Of a DNA stretch of 64,000 bases, positions 35,069-46,528 are shown one piece after another. A model generated the notes under the pieces. That model had not been told where the DNA came from. It saw only the letters and a program-made list of their open reading frames with translations, and searched no databases. Each line of letters opens with the position of its first letter. Position 1 is the first letter of the stretch. Position numbers and translations under genes: made by a program. The DNA comes from Metellina segmentata (taxonomy: Eukaryota; Arthropoda; Arachnida; Araneae; Tetragnathidae), in contig OX375872.1 of the NCBI GenBank assembly GCA_947359465.1, forward strand, positions 136,450,011 through 136,514,010. The letters are read 5' to 3'.

Positions 35069-35381
35069 ATAATATTTTACAGTTATATTCTAATCAATTT
35101 CCTGTTCTGCACAATACTTTGTAAATTGCTTTTCATGTTTCAAAGTGAAACTCTTCACAATCTATCACTATTCAAACTGCAACATATCACACATTTTGCT
35201 CCATTCAGCTCAAAATTTATTTCGTACGTTCAAGGAACCCAATAGCAAAATCGTATATCTCAATAAAAGCAAATGAAAATAATAACGAAATCCACACACA
35301 CACACAAACAGATTAAAATACAGAATCACGTAAAAATATTATGACCATTTGCGGAATTACCTCGCATTTTCTACCAAAGTA

Positions 35382-35726
35382 AACAACACAGTAAGGATAC
35401 GCAGACAAACCCTCTAAAGTATTTATTCAAAGATAAAAGTTTAAGAATTTATAGGGTGGATCCTTCATACAAACTGCTGTAAATAATGAATTATCTTAAA
35501 TAATTTCTTGATTTTCACATCATTAGAAGCCGGTATTACTGATTTATTTAGAAATAAAAATCGTTTTAAAATATTATTGTTTTTTATTGAATAACATATG
35601 TTGGTTGGATTACACGTCATCTTTATTTTAAGTGTTACAAGAGTTTAAATGTTGCATTTCAGAGCATATTATACTGTGTTCAATTTTAAGTTATTTATAT
35701 AACCTATATGTTTACCTCTTCATATT
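35382..35726 (+). repeat. Dispersed duplication block, copy 2
   Basis: Collinear with 24653-24964. It begins agtaaacaacacagtaagga and ends tatataacctatatgttt, directly ahead of a SINE-A head. Confidence 0.85.
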
Positions 35727-36029
35727 GAAGCCCCGGTGTCTATAATGGCAGAGTAATGGGTTGCGAGTTCGTATCCAACCAATGGCCGTCGTGTAAAAAG
35801 GGGACTGGTACACGTAAAATCTGCCGTTGACTCTAATGTCCTCACGTTGGAGTAGTGTGGACTTTTGGTGAGTCGGGTGCCTACTACGGTGTGAACTCGT
35901 CATCTAACCGTTTGTTTTTCAGAACTAACGGTGCTATCCTTGGATCTTTCCATTCTGGTTTTATTCCCTACCATCTTCAATAGCTCACTGTGTTGCTCCA
36001 ATGCGACTTTAAATAAAATACCTACCTAC
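35727..36029 (+). mobile_element. SINE-A, full-length copy
   Basis: The head is gccccggtgtctataatggc with B-box-like 'ggttgcgagttcgtatccaa'. The body has 'ctggtacacgtaaaatctgc', 'tcctcacgttgga' and 'atccttggatctttcc'. The tail is 'aaaatacctacctac'. Confidence 0.92.
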
Positions 36030-36119
36030 TCAGTTTGGAGCCAATAACCTGTTCAGCTCCTCCAGTGTAACATAAACTCTACCTATTTACGAATCTACAT
36101 TTAATTTATAATAAAACAG

Positions 36120-36575
36120 AAAATGAATCCATTTACAAGAAATAGATTATTAAAAGTACTTGGGAGAGATTCTATTGCTCCTTAGAATAGAATCTTTGGA
36201 AAGAAGTTATTGGCGCATTTTGTGAAAAAATAAATAAATGGTAAATAAATAGTGATAAATGATAAAGAAATAGTGATAAATAATAAATAACAAGTGATAA
36301 ACGATAAACAACTAGTGATAAAATGATAAATAAATAACGATAAAATGATAAATAAATAGTGATAAAATGATAAAAAAAATAGTGATAAATGATTAATAAA
36401 TAGCAATGAAATTCCTCTCTTGGAAAGATTTAATTGGACCTATGTTCAGAATAGAATTCTGCGGAAGATTCTATTGGTCAAGAAGGTGAAAACTTGTTTA
36501 GAGCCGAAAAGAGAAGACTACAGATTTCAAGGTGGAATTACGGATGTAAACACATCTCAAGTTTCAAGATACGAT
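36120..36575 (-). mobile_element. M-family element, copy 5, with internal minisatellite
   Basis: M core pieces ('ttctattgctccttagaata', 'gaatctttggaa') flank a GATAAA-type array. The reversed head is 'ttctattggtcaagaaggtg', 'gagaagactaca' and 'caaggtggaattacgga'. Confidence 0.75.
36235..36405. repeat. ~18-20-bp minisatellite (gataaatagt)
   Basis: Units of 'gtgataaatgataaataaata' occur with length variation. They give the Ile/Leu/Phe-rich minus-strand frame. Confidence 0.92.
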
Positions 36576-36639
36576 AAATTTGGATATGCGTGCCAAATAA
36601 AATTTATCGTAAGTGAAATCTATTGTTAAAGTTTTCATT

Positions 36640-37430
36640 TCTCTGATTGAATTTTTCGTTTGTTCAAAATCTATTTTTGTATCAGAATATCCTAACTCGA
36701 ATAATTTCATCAGTTGACTGATACTCACTGACCTGAAATATCTTTAACAGCAAAACTAAATTAATTGTTTTTTGAACAAACTTTGCTTCAAGCAATTAAG
36801 TATCGGTCAATAGTACATTCTAGAGCCTTCAAGGAACTGACGATTCATAAAACAACGTATTGTACAATGTGACAAAATAAAGTTTTAATTTTGAGTTTGA
36901 TTCGAATAATTCGATTATGAGTAAACGGACTCGAACTGTAACACACCATCCAATACACAACACTCCCTTTTCTATAGCTTACTGTGACATTAGTAGCTAT
37001 CTACACTATTGCTCTGATTGAGTTTTTGTTTGTTCAAAATCCCATTTTTGTATCAGAAGATTTTTGTTTTCTAATGGCGGGCACTTGTATCAGAAGATGA
37101 TAACACGAATAATTTCATCAGTTGACTGATACTCACTGAGCTGAAATATCTTAAAAAGTAAACCAAAATAAACTGATTTTTAAAAATACTATGTATGCTT
37201 CAAGGAACTTTAATTCCGTCTGCAGTTCCAGACAACCTTCCAAACCCTTCAAGTAATGGACTATGCATAGAGCAACATACTATATAATGTGATAAGATAA
37301 GGCGCTAACGGTGATGTTTGATTCGAATAAGTTATGAGTAAACCGACTCGAAATAATCCTCCATCCAATACACAACACTCCCTTTACCGTAGCTTACTTG
37401 GACATTAGCAGCGATCGACACTATTCCAGC
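36640..37430. repeat. Two-copy tandem repeat, period ~371 bp
   Basis: Copies start at ctctgattga (36641) and ctctgattgag (37012). They share 'tttgttcaaaatc', 'tttcatcagttgactgatac' and 'tccatccaatacacaacact' or similar. Confidence 0.9.
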
Positions 37431-37439
37431 AAATCTCCG

Positions 37440-37700
37440 TCCTTAATCCAGCTATCACCGAATCATCCTGTATATAATCTGCTTAAATTATTAGAATGAA
37501 CTTCATTCAACGTAAATCAAATTCTGCTGTAAAGTTAAGGGATAAATGATCAGATGACGGGAATATTTATTACTCTGCTATGGTACCGCTTGAAATTTTA
37601 AAAGCATTAAAACTGCCATACTATTAAAATTTATGTATCGCACCCCTACAAGAAAAGTGACACAGCTCAAAATTGCAGAATTTTAGAAACATCAACTGAA
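37440..37700. other. AT-rich DNA, nothing recognised
   Basis: No feature was recognised. Confidence 0.35.
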
Positions 37701-37703
37701 AGG

Positions 37704-37874
37704 TAATTGGTAGTTTTAGTTAACGTCGTACTAGAGCAACTCAACAGGCTATTGACGACGGTCCGGAATCAGTCCCTTAAGGGAAAGATCCGAGGACAAC
37801 ACCTCGTAATTTTGAACCACGGTCAGATGACGAAGCAACACCTGAACTGGCACCCCACTCTCCAAATGTTCAAC
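37704..37874 (-). mobile_element. SINE-B copy, 5'-truncated
   Basis: Tail first: 'aattggtagttttagttaac', 'gtcgtactagagcaactcaa', 'cagtcccttaagggaaagat' and 'gaccacggtc'-type body. It stops at 'ccactctccaaatgttc', before the tRNA-like head. The tail and 'agtcccttaaggg' are B-type. Confidence 0.88.
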
Positions 37875-38202
37875 TTAAAGGGTACTATAAAACTTATATT
37901 GAAATAGTATAAGCTTCTTTTAAATTTTAGGTAGGTGTTTATGTCTTTAAATTCTATTGTATTCTATAGAATAGTAATATGACACGCTAGGGCACCTCAT
38001 ACATATTTTCCAATGACATGACATCAACATTTCTATTTTTTTGACTTGTGTCATTTTTCTTGCCGGGGTAAAATATATATAATTTTCTAATCTATATTTT
38101 TTTAATTAAAAATTAATATAGTTCAAAGAATAATTTGATGTAGATCATAGTTTCCTGAAATTTATTTGGTAATAGCATTATGGTAGCATTTTATAATAAG
38201 TA

Positions 38203-39498
38203 CAAGGGTTAGACAAAAATATGGAAACTCTTCGTAAAATGCATGCTTGAAAAGAAATGTTTATTATACTGAAATTTGTAGGTAGCACTGGTGTTTTCGC
38301 CTACTGACGCCACCTATACAACGTCGTAAATACGCTGCGCCGGTCGGTCGTTGTTGGGACACCGTTTTGTGAAGTTGTAAATGCATCATGTCATAGCTAA
38401 CAAACTAAGAATGTGGGCAAATTGTTGGAGCTCGTCTGGCGGGTGCTTTCGTAAGCAAGGTAGCTGAAGTGTTTAGTGTTTCAAGAGGTCTGTATCTATG
38501 ATTTATTCCGCATATTTGAAAAGCGGAAAAACATCATCCGCTAAATCACAGCGCGGACGAAAGTGTGTGTTGAGTGATCGTGACATACGATCAGTAAGGA
38601 GGATTGGGACTAAAAATAAAAAGACTACAGCTGCAAAAGTTACTGCTGAAATTAATGTCGTGCTCACAAACCCTGTGAGTACCAAAACAATAAGAAGGTA
38701 GCTCCTTGAGCAGGGTATTTCTGGCCGAGCTGCAATCAAAAACCATTCATCAGTGATGCTGTGATACTAATGCCTGTAGTAGAAAAAAGTGGTTGAGTCA
38801 TAAAGCTTGGACTATGGAGCAATGGAAGACAGTAATTTGGTCAGATGAATCTTGTTTCACAGTTTCCCACTTCCGGCAGACTTTAAGTCTGGTGAACGCC
38901 ATTTCAAGCCTATAATACAGACTGCTTGTTGCCACGAGTGAAACATGGTGGAATTTCTGTGACGGTTTGGGCAGCCATATCGTGGTTTTATGTGGGCGTC
39001 ATGATTACTCTCCAAGGGTACATTAAGGCCAAGAATTATGTGAACATTTTAGCCTATCAAATACTTCCCATGGTACAAACTTTGTTCCCCAATGGTGATG
39101 ATGTCTTCCAATACGACAAATTTTGTCTTGACGAAGCCCAAGACGACAAAGAGTTCACACAGCTCACTTCGTTCTGGACTGGTTTTCTGAATGGGAGAAT
39201 GATTTGTCACATCTCCCCTGGCCACCACAGTCACAAGACCTAAATATTATTGAATCTTTGTGATCTACATTGGAGAGGAAAGTGCGTGATCGCTATCTTC
39301 TGCCATCATCGTTAACTGAACTTTCCACCATTTTGCAGGAAGAATGGTACAAGATTCTCTTGGCAAGCATATAGGAACTGTATTTAACCATTCCGAGAAA
39401 ACAGCAAGCTGTTATGAATTCCAGCGGTTTCCCTACACCATATTAGGTACGGTTACATGGTTTTTTTTAGGTGTTTCCATATTTTTGTCCAACCCCTG
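38203..39498 (+). mobile_element. Tc1-like transposon, 1296 bp, TA-flanked
   Basis: TA lies at 38201-38202 and at 39499-39500. The terminal inverted repeats start caagggttagacaaaaatat on the left and, complemented, caggggttggacaaaaatat on the right. They match at 24 of 26 positions. Length and architecture fit the Tc1/mariner superfamily. The transposase inside is broken. Confidence 0.95.
38395..39340 (+). pseudogene. Tc1-like transposase pseudogene
   Basis: N-terminal helix-turn-helix remnants come first (VGARLAGAFVSKVAEVFSVS and then SAYLKSGKTSSAKSQRGRK). A bipartite DNA-binding region runs to STKTIRR and stops at 38701. After frameshifts the catalytic part follows: WSDESCF (first Asp at 38844), VKHGGISVTVWAA, QYDKFCLDEA (second position, degraded) and WPPQSQDLNIIESL in another frame, with the Glu at 39252 followed by a TGA in place of Trp. 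Several stops and frameshifts make it inactive. The family uses a DDE catalytic triad and cut-and-paste at TA. Confidence 0.9.
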
Positions 39499-39500
39499 TA

Positions 39501-39945
39501 ATAGCATTATGTTATTTGGTAATAGCATTAGTAATAGCACAGGGTCTACTTATAGGCTTATGGATTCGTCAGTTTGATGCATACAGGAAATATTAAAGTA
39601 TAGTGAGAAAAGACAAACTTTTTATGTGTCCAGGGATTACGTGACCGAAACTAGTAGTAACGTGACCCTTAGAGTCCTTTGATCTGGCAGGTGGAAACAA
39701 ACATTCATTTTGTGATTGGTCCACTGTATTGAAAAGACACCCATCTATCATCTGACTGGTTCGCGCGGCACAGAAGTAGACTTGGCGGATTTTTTCACCA
39801 TTCTTGTCACCACTCTATAGAAATGAGCAATCACGCAACTACCCTGTTATAAGATGTTATATCGCTAAACGAGGCGATAAGATGTATATACAATGGCGAT
39901 AAACAGAAGAGGACCCTTACATTACCTACCTAAGAAAATGAGAAA
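39501..39945. other. Unannotated DNA
   Basis: 39637-39850 (ccagggattacgtgaccg, attttgtgattggtccactg) loosely resembles the complement of 44880-45190 (tgtcatgtggaccaatcaga, gtcacatgatcctgg). Otherwise nothing was seen. Confidence 0.3.
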
Positions 39946-40310
39946 TAGACTAATTCGCGCGGAAAAATTATATTCTACGGATAGGAGGGATAAAAAAAAA
40001 TATATCACAAGGACTATATTCTAAGGAAAAGAGAAAGAAAACTATTCCGAAGGATTCTATTTTAAAAAAGGGGATATATATTAACTCCAAAGGTTTCTAC
40101 TCTAAGAAAAGAAGCAGTAGAATTTTTCCAAAGCACTCTATTCCAAGAAAAGTACCAATGGAGTAGCACGAATGAATTCTATTCTCAAGACAAAATCTTT
40201 CTAAAGATTTAAAGAATCCGTGTACTAAACGAAACTAACCAAAAGATGTAAGTACCTTAAAGTAACTTAACAATAGATATGGTTACACAGTCATAAAGTG
40301 TGTTGTGGGG
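39945..40310 (+). mobile_element. M-family element, copy 6
   Basis: The core is 'ttctattccaagaaaagtac' and 'ggattctattttaa'. The tail 'aaagaatccgtgtac' and 'cagtcataaagtgtgttgtg' matches other M tails. Confidence 0.75.
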
Positions 40311-40643
40311 TAAAATCAATGCTCACTTCTTGAAACTTTCACGACACACAGAGACAGGATGCACTGCCCCTTGCAGTTATGTTGCGCTCACGGTTACCGA
40401 GATAAACCAAGTCAAACGCATGTCCTACCCAGAAGTATTACATAATTTCCCCCTCCCATAGGAGGGAAGGAACGTCACGTCCACCATTTATTCCGCAGTA
40501 TGAGAATTGGACTCCTGTTGTTCATGAGGTCGCTAATACGATTACTGTTCGGAACGTATTTTTAACGATTTCAATTGCGACCTATTTCAGGCACATTCGA
40601 TTTTGCCGTACATCTCCTCATACTACCCGTAATAGATAGGAAG

Positions 40644-40860
40644 GCATTTTAATTAATCTCGCACTTAAGCAACACAACAGGCAATTGGCGACACTCCGGG
40701 ATTAAACCTGAGGCGAAAGATCCTATGAATTGTATTGGACGCCGTAGACGGACACTGTTTCACCTGTGCGGCTTTCAGCTGTATTGTTCAGCTTACGGAG
40801 GAGATTCGGGAATATGAGAGGTCCGAGCAATCCACAATACATACATAAAACATTTAAGTA
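40644..40860 (-). mobile_element. SINE-C copy 1 (SINE 3' end joined to a different head)
   Basis: 40644-40720 is the reversed shared 3' part (aattaatctcgcacttaagc, cgacactccgggattaaacc). It changes at 'aaagatc' into a different ~125-bp segment (gaattgtattggacgccgta, ggctttcagctgtattgttc, gcttacggaggagattcggg). The same junction and segment recur at 43232-43353, so this is a family and not a chance fusion. Confidence 0.75.
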
Positions 40861-41116
40861 CACAGAAAGAGGATAGGCAAGTAAAGGACAAAACATGTAT
40901 GCACAAAAATACATAATGACAAAAGAAAAGGATGACAAAATTTGAAAATTGACGCAGAACAAAATGAGAATTAAAACAAAAAAGAATAAATTAAAACCAT
41001 ACCTATAAACAGGAAATTATTTTCAGATGGAAAAAATGTTAAATCCTAAAATTAGAACGTTTAATTACAGACAAAATGAAATATACTAGTTTCTAAAGAA
41101 AGGAAAAGTTATTTTG

Positions 41117-41305
41117 AGACAACATCGCGTAATTTTTAACCAAGTTCAGATAACGAGGTGACACTTGAGCTGGCACCTCACTTTCCAAACTTCCACCCCA
41201 CGTCTCCAAAGTGAATACATTTGAGGCCACAACAGACAACATGCACCAGCCCCCTTTTTACACGACGGTCTTTGGTTGGATTCGAACTCCATACTAACCG
41301 CGGAG
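41117..41305 (-). mobile_element. SINE-A 5' part
   Basis: 'acatcgcgtaatttttaacc', 'gagctggcacctcactttcc', 'caacatgcaccagccccc' and 'tggttggattcgaactcc' are the reversed body and B-box region. Confidence 0.85.
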
Positions 41306-41481
41306 TTAGATGTCCGAACTCGAAAATTCGCTTACACAAGCACTGTACACTATACTGATCACAATAGCACACATCGGTCATCGGTCCCTATAAAGTTTTT
41401 GGGTTTGATTTTATTTGAAGCTGTAAGGTCATTTTTGAAAACACGAGGGTTAATAAGACCGGAAGTCGTTAGGATTGTTAA

Positions 41482-41757
41482 CCCTCCTGGTAGTTATCTC
41501 AACGTGGCATCTCGTCGTTTATTATTTAAGATCAAAGCTAACCAGATCTTAATGGACGAGATATTTCGTCATTATAAGAAAACTGACCAGATCTCGATGG
41601 ACGAGATATCTAGTCCCATATACCTATGATGACCAGTTCTTGATCTCGTCATCATAGTAATACCGCAATGTCTTGATAAAGAGATATTTCGTCCTTAGCA
41701 AAAAATGTTCACATCTTAATTGACAGGATATCTCATTAAAAAAACTACTTGGTGGGT
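41482..41757. mobile_element. FB-family element, 276 bp, near-complete
   Basis: TTAA is at 41478-41481, followed by ccctcctggtagttatctca. The right end is aactacttggtggg followed by TTAG (one change from TTAA). The core has 'gaccagatct', 'gatggacgagatat' and 'ctcgtcatcatag'. Confidence 0.85.
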
Positions 41758-41774
41758 TAGATTATGGTATTCCC

Positions 41775-42390
41775 AGGAAAGATTCAATCACTCTTAAGGA
41801 TTTCTATAGGACTGCCCTATGAATTCCGGCGTCTGCCTTAATTATTCCTTGGTACCGAATCCTTCATTTATAACTACTGAAGATCTATGAGGGCTGACAT
41901 GGAATCTATTGGATGAAAGAATCCATGGATTCCTTCAACTCTTGGAAAGTTTTTATTTAACAATTTCCTTTGAATAGAATATCTAGTAAAGAGTCGATGA
42001 ATCTTCCTTTTAGATTCGAATTCTTTAGAAGGATTCTATCGATCTTCTCCTCAGAACAGATTCATTTAGAAGAATTCTATTGGACCTTTATGTCGAATTG
42101 AATCATTTGGAAATATTATATTGCTCAATTCCTTAAAATAGACACTTTGTAAACATTACATTGGTCCTTTATTTTGTAAAAAAGCCATTATAAATTACAT
42201 ATAATCCATTATTTTGGTCATTTGTTTAGAACAGAATCCTTTGGAAATATTCCATTGCTTAAGTCCTTAGAAATAACCTTTGGAAAGATATTGGTCAAGC
42301 AGGTACAAATTGGTTAGAAGTCACACAGAAAGCACTGCAGTTTGCAAAATGAAATTATTTGTGTGAACATCTGAAAGTATTAATTAGATT
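41775..42390 (-). mobile_element. M-family element, copy 7
   Basis: 'gaatccttcattt' type start, then repeated 'cagaattctattggacctt' and 'tgtttagaacagaatccttt' units. The reversed head is 'ggtcaagcaggtacaaattg', 'gttagaagtcacacagaaag' and 'cactgcag'. Confidence 0.8.
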
Positions 42391-43125
42391 TCAATCTAAT
42401 AAAATATGAATATTACCGATACTGTAAAAGAACTGAAGCATTCTTAAAATGACTTGCTCCCTTTTCTCGCAATGACATGGTTACAAACAAGACTTTTGGC
42501 AGTGCTAGAGGCTACTTCTGAAGGTAAATTGCGTTTCTAAATATTTACAGTGTCTAAAGTTCTTCGCCAAATTATAATAGATGAAGAAAGCTCTTGAAGA
42601 TAAAAATCAATACCGTAGAGATAACCTGAGTAGCCTTCCAAACACGCTCTTTTATTGTTTGGTTTAAGCACTTATACCTAGATAGCTCAAAACCCATGTG
42701 TTACAGACCAGAAGTGCTTTCGGAAGTCGATAATTTTGCAGCATCAAATATCGAAAAACAATAATTCCCACCTGATGTGATGCATTCAATAGAATTGTCC
42801 TATTATACCATTTCTCCTTGGTTCTGATCTGAACAGCAATAAAAGACGCTTAGATAAATACTCCTCGTAAAAGCTGAATCAATTTCCTCTGCTGTATTGG
42901 CCCTATTGTTCGTTTTAACTTACGGTTTGTGCTGATTTCGCTGCCTTGCACAGCTTAAAGGAGACGTAGCCAGGGAAACCCATAAATCCATAGAGTAGAC
43001 CTCGTAAGAGACCCATACTATAGACTAAGGCTTAAAACGGAAATAAACCATCTGAGTTTTCACGAGATTTCCAAGCAGTGTAGTATAGGTACTAGTCACT
43101 TAACACTCTGAGGGGTGTGCAGTGC
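42391..43125. other. Unannotated DNA
   Basis: No feature was recognised. Confidence 0.35.
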
Positions 43126-43145
43126 CATGCTACCCCGGTTGGGTA

Positions 43146-43353
43146 ATTGGTAATTGGTAATTTTTAATTAACGTTGTACTATAGCAACACAACGGGCTAT
43201 TGACGATGGTCCGGGATTGAACCTGAGGGGAAAGATCATATGGATTGGATTGAACGCCGTAGGCGGACACTTTTTCACTTGTACGGCTTTCAGCTGTATT
43301 GTTCAGCTTACGGAGGAGATTCGGGGATAAGGGAGGGCCGAGAAATCCACAAT
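43146..43353 (-). mobile_element. SINE-C copy 2
   Basis: The 3' part is aattaacgttgtactatagc and gatggtccgggattgaacct. The distinct head segment is ttggattgaacgccgtaggc, ggctttcagctgtattgttc and gcttacggaggagattcggg. Both copies keep an open minus-strand frame PNLLRKLNNTAESRT, which may be chance or the origin of the head. Confidence 0.78.
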
Positions 43354-43361
43354 TCACTACC

Positions 43362-43684
43362 CCGGTTGTGAGAGTAACGAATTAACAAACGGACAGTTCC
43401 AAGTTCGAATCCAACCGAAGTCCGTCGTGTATAAATGGGGCCTGGTGCCTGTTAAATCTGTCATGGCCTCAAATTTCCTCACGTTGGTGTTGTGCGGAAG
43501 TTTGGAGAGTGCTCAGCGAGAGCTCAGTGTGAAGCCAGCTCAGGTGTTGCCCCGTCATCTGACCGTGGTTCAAAATTACGTGGTGTGGTCCTGGGATCTT
43601 TACCTTCGGGGCTTGATCATAGACCGTCGCCAAAAGCCCGTTGGGTTTCTCCAGTGCGACATTAATTAAAAATACCTACCATAC
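43362..43684 (+). mobile_element. SINE-A, full-length copy
   Basis: The head is ccccggttgtgagagtaacg with B-box-like 'caagttcgaatccaacc'. The body contains a short internal duplication (gctcagcgagagctcagtgt). The tail is 'aaaaatacctaccatacc'. Confidence 0.92.
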
Positions 43685-44445
43685 CTGAGGGGTACACATT
43701 CACAATTCCACCTTGAGGCCACCGATTTTCCCGTCGTGATTTCTTACTAGTTCTGACGTTTTTGTCCAATAGAATCTTTTTTAAATTATTCGCTTCTAGA
43801 AAAATGAACATTCCAATATTTTCAAAAGATTCCATACTAAATAAAAAATTGATAGAATCTGTCCAATAGATTTTATTCTGTGCTAAAGAGCAATATAATA
43901 TTTGCAAAGGATTATAAACAAAGAAAGGGCTAATAGAATCTTTCAAAGTTTTCTATCTACAGAATGGCCACAAAAGAGTTTTTACAAATATTTATATTCC
44001 AAGGAGAGGACTAACAGAATCATTCCAAAGGAAATTTATAGTATTATGAGGTAAAGGGAAATAGAATCTGCAAAGGCTTATTATCTAAAAAAGGTCCAAT
44101 AGTATCTTTCAAAGTTTTTTTATCTGCACAGTGGCTACAATAGAATTGTTCCAAAGATTTTTATTCCAATGAAAGGACCAACATATTCTAAGAAAATGTG
44201 CAATAGAATATTTCTAAATAATTGTAATCTAAGGAAACAACTAATAGCATCATTCAAAAGCAGTGTATTCTACAGAACGGGCCTATAGACTCGTTCCTTA
44301 GATTATATTTTAAAGAAAACAGCAATGGAATCTTTGCAAAAGATTATAATTTAAGGAAAGAACCAACAAAATCTTTCAAAAGGATTATATTCTACGGACT
44401 TGTCCATTATAATCGTTCCAAATAAATGTCATTTCCTTCCAACTG
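43685..44445 (+). mobile_element. M-family element, copy 8, long core
   Basis: The head is 'ctgaggggtacacattcaca', 'attccaccttgaggcc' and 'ctagttctgacgtttttgtc'. About fifteen degenerate core units follow, such as 'caatagaatc', 'tttgcaaaggattat' and 'attctaaggaaa'. It directly follows the SINE-A tail. Confidence 0.82.
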
Positions 44446-44699
44446 CTTACCTACCTGGCCGCTAGAGCCCCGATTGGTCGAAATAACTCTTAAATACTAA
44501 CAAATAAAAGTTATATTCACATTAAAATGAACCTATACGGCTCCTCCATTCTTGGAGATTCAGAAATCTAAAACTATTTAATTGACTTTCAGTTTATGCC
44601 AACAGCGCATTCTAAATCATCGATAATCCCGATACTAAAACTGCATAACCAATACATAAGAGCCTCTAAATTGAATTAGTTCCATACATCACGTGGTCA

Positions 44700-44830
44700 C
44701 AGTAGCCCGATCGAAACGATAGAAAATTAGCGACCGGGGGATTGCGAGTTCGAAACTCTATCCAACGAAAAACCGTAATGTGTATAGGGCCTGGGACAAA
44801 TGGAATATGCCGTGACCTCACCGCAGACTT
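44700..44830 (+). mobile_element. SINE-A 5' fragment
   Basis: 'agcccgatcgaaacgataga' is the degraded head. It is followed by 'gggattgcgagttcgaaact' (B-box), 'aaaaccgtaatgtgtatagg' and 'gccgtgacctca'. The rest of the body is lost. Confidence 0.75.
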
Positions 44831-45245
44831 GAAATATAAATAGACTGATCATTGCTACAGAGAGGAAATTCTGAGAGATGTGACGAACTTGTATTCTAGT
44901 AGTCACGTGACTCCCGCGTGAAACAATGACTTGGTTGACTGGTTAGGAATCGTATCGCCTCTTAAGCGATGCATCTTATGGACAGCATAGGTGTGTGCAT
45001 GCGTATTTCTGTTCAAAAATGTGAAATCGCTAAAGCGTACCACTATGTCATGTGGACCAATCAGATGATGAATCAATTTAACGGCCTCTTTTTCTATACC
45101 ATGGAAAAATCAGACGATGAAAGTTCAGTTCCACTCAACAGACAAAACTAGTCTACGAGTCACTTGATAATTACTTTTAGTCACATGATCCTGGGTAGGT
45201 AAAAAGGTTACCATTAATCAATCTACTTTCATATTTCCTTCACGG
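44831..45245. other. Unannotated DNA
   Basis: Short frames only. See 39501-39945 for a loose inverted similarity. Confidence 0.3.
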
Positions 45246-45246
45246 G

Positions 45247-45431
45247 CTTCACGTGTATTCACTTTGGAGTTGTGTGGGAGCTTACAGAGTAGAGTGGCAT
45301 CATAGGTGGTGACCTCGCAATCGGACCAAGGTTCAAAATGACGAGGTCTTCCCATTGCGGATATATCCCGTAGCATCGTTTATACCACATTGTTGTGCTC
45401 TAGCGCGATGTTAATAGAAAAAACTCCTACT
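45247..45431 (+). mobile_element. SINE-A 3' part, diverged
   Basis: 'ggagttgtgtgggagcttac', 'ggaccaaggttcaaaatgac' and 'ttgttgtgctctagcgcgat' match the body with many changes. Confidence 0.7.
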
Positions 45432-45815
45432 ATGTCTTTTGTCTCCCAAATTATCTCCATAAAGCAATTGAACGAAAAGGCGACTAACGAGAAAAAACGA
45501 AAGCGTAACAAGTGGTTTGTCATTCCATGCTTATGCTCCAAGACTAATGTTTTCCATTGAAAATCCATTGTATCTACGTCAACGCTGAGAATTTCCCGCA
45601 GCTGTTGTAAGTATGGGAGAACAGGGGAAAGTCCCCTATAAAGTTATTTTCGTCTCCAAATCGATACACAACCGCAAGTCCCGACTAAAATAAATTTATA
45701 TCAGTGAAATGTATTCAAACAAAAAGGGTGGGTTCGTGGACTATGCCCCCGGGATTATTTACAAGCAATAAGTAATAAAAATGTTTTTTACAAAGTTTTG
45801 CTGGAAACTTCCTTA
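45432..45815. other. Unannotated DNA
   Basis: No feature was recognised. Confidence 0.35.
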
Positions 45816-45819
45816 CTGG

Positions 45820-46132
45820 GGGCCGCGGTAACCGGGTTGGACGAGCAACGGGCTATCAACTTGAGGGTTGCGAGTTCGAATCCAATCAAATATCGTCGTG
45901 TACAAAAGGGCTGTTGCATGTTAAGTCTGTCGGGACCTCAATTGTCCTCATGTTGGCGTCGTGTGGAAGTATGGAGAGTTGGGAGCCAGCTCAGATTTGT
46001 CCTCGTCATCTGATCGTGGTTAAAATTTACGTGATGTTGTCCTTGGATTTTTCACTTCGAGTTTGATCCCTGACCGTCCCTAATCTCGTTGTGTTGCTTC
46101 ATTGTGACGTTAATAAAAAATACCAACTACCT
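45820..46132 (+). mobile_element. SINE-A, best-preserved full-length copy
   Basis: The head is ggccgcggtaaccgggttgg (A-box-like), then gagcaacgggctatcaactt and the B-box gttgcgagttcgaatccaat. The body is 'catgttaagtctgtcgggac', 'ctcatgttggcgtcgtgtgg' and 'gtcctcgtcatctgatcgtg'. The tail is 'aaaaaataccaactacc'. The head resembles a tRNA, as expected for a Pol III-driven SINE mobilised by a LINE. Confidence 0.95.
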
Positions 46133-46151
46133 TTCTTCCCCCAAATCCTTC

Positions 46152-46410
46152 GCCGACCAACTGGTATAGTGGTCAAGGTATTAGCCTCTATATCAGAAGG
46201 ATCCTGGTTCGGGTCCGGGCATGGATGTTTGTAAACGTATGGTGTAGGTATGAGTGGGATGCCAGCTCAGGTGTTGCTTCGTCATCTGACCGTGGTTCAA
46301 AATTCAGAGGTGTTGGACTCGGATCTTTCTCTTAAGGGATTGATCCCGGACCATCGTCAATAGCCTGTTGTGTTGCTCTAGTACGACGTTAACTAATAAT
46401 TACCAATTGT
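46152..46410 (+). mobile_element. SINE-B with target duplication, internal deletion
   Basis: The head is gccgaccaactggtatagtg. The flanks cccaaatccttc (before 46152) and cccaaaatccttc (46411-46423) form a near-perfect duplication. About 70 bp between linker and body ('ggtgtaggtatgagtgggat') are missing compared with 53285-53611. Confidence 0.93.
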
Positions 46411-46436
46411 CCCAAAATCCTTCAATTGGGAAGGCA

Positions 46437-46528
46437 ATTTTGTTAATTAACGCCTCTCTAGAGCAACAAAACGGGCTATTAACAACGGTCAGGTATCAAG
46501 ACTGAAGGGAAAGATCCAAAGACAACAG
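46437..46528 (-). mobile_element. SINE 3' fragment
   Basis: 'gttaattaacgcctctctag', 'caaaacgggctattaacaac' and 'gggaaagatccaaagacaac'. It is followed by an M-type scrap. Confidence 0.8.
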
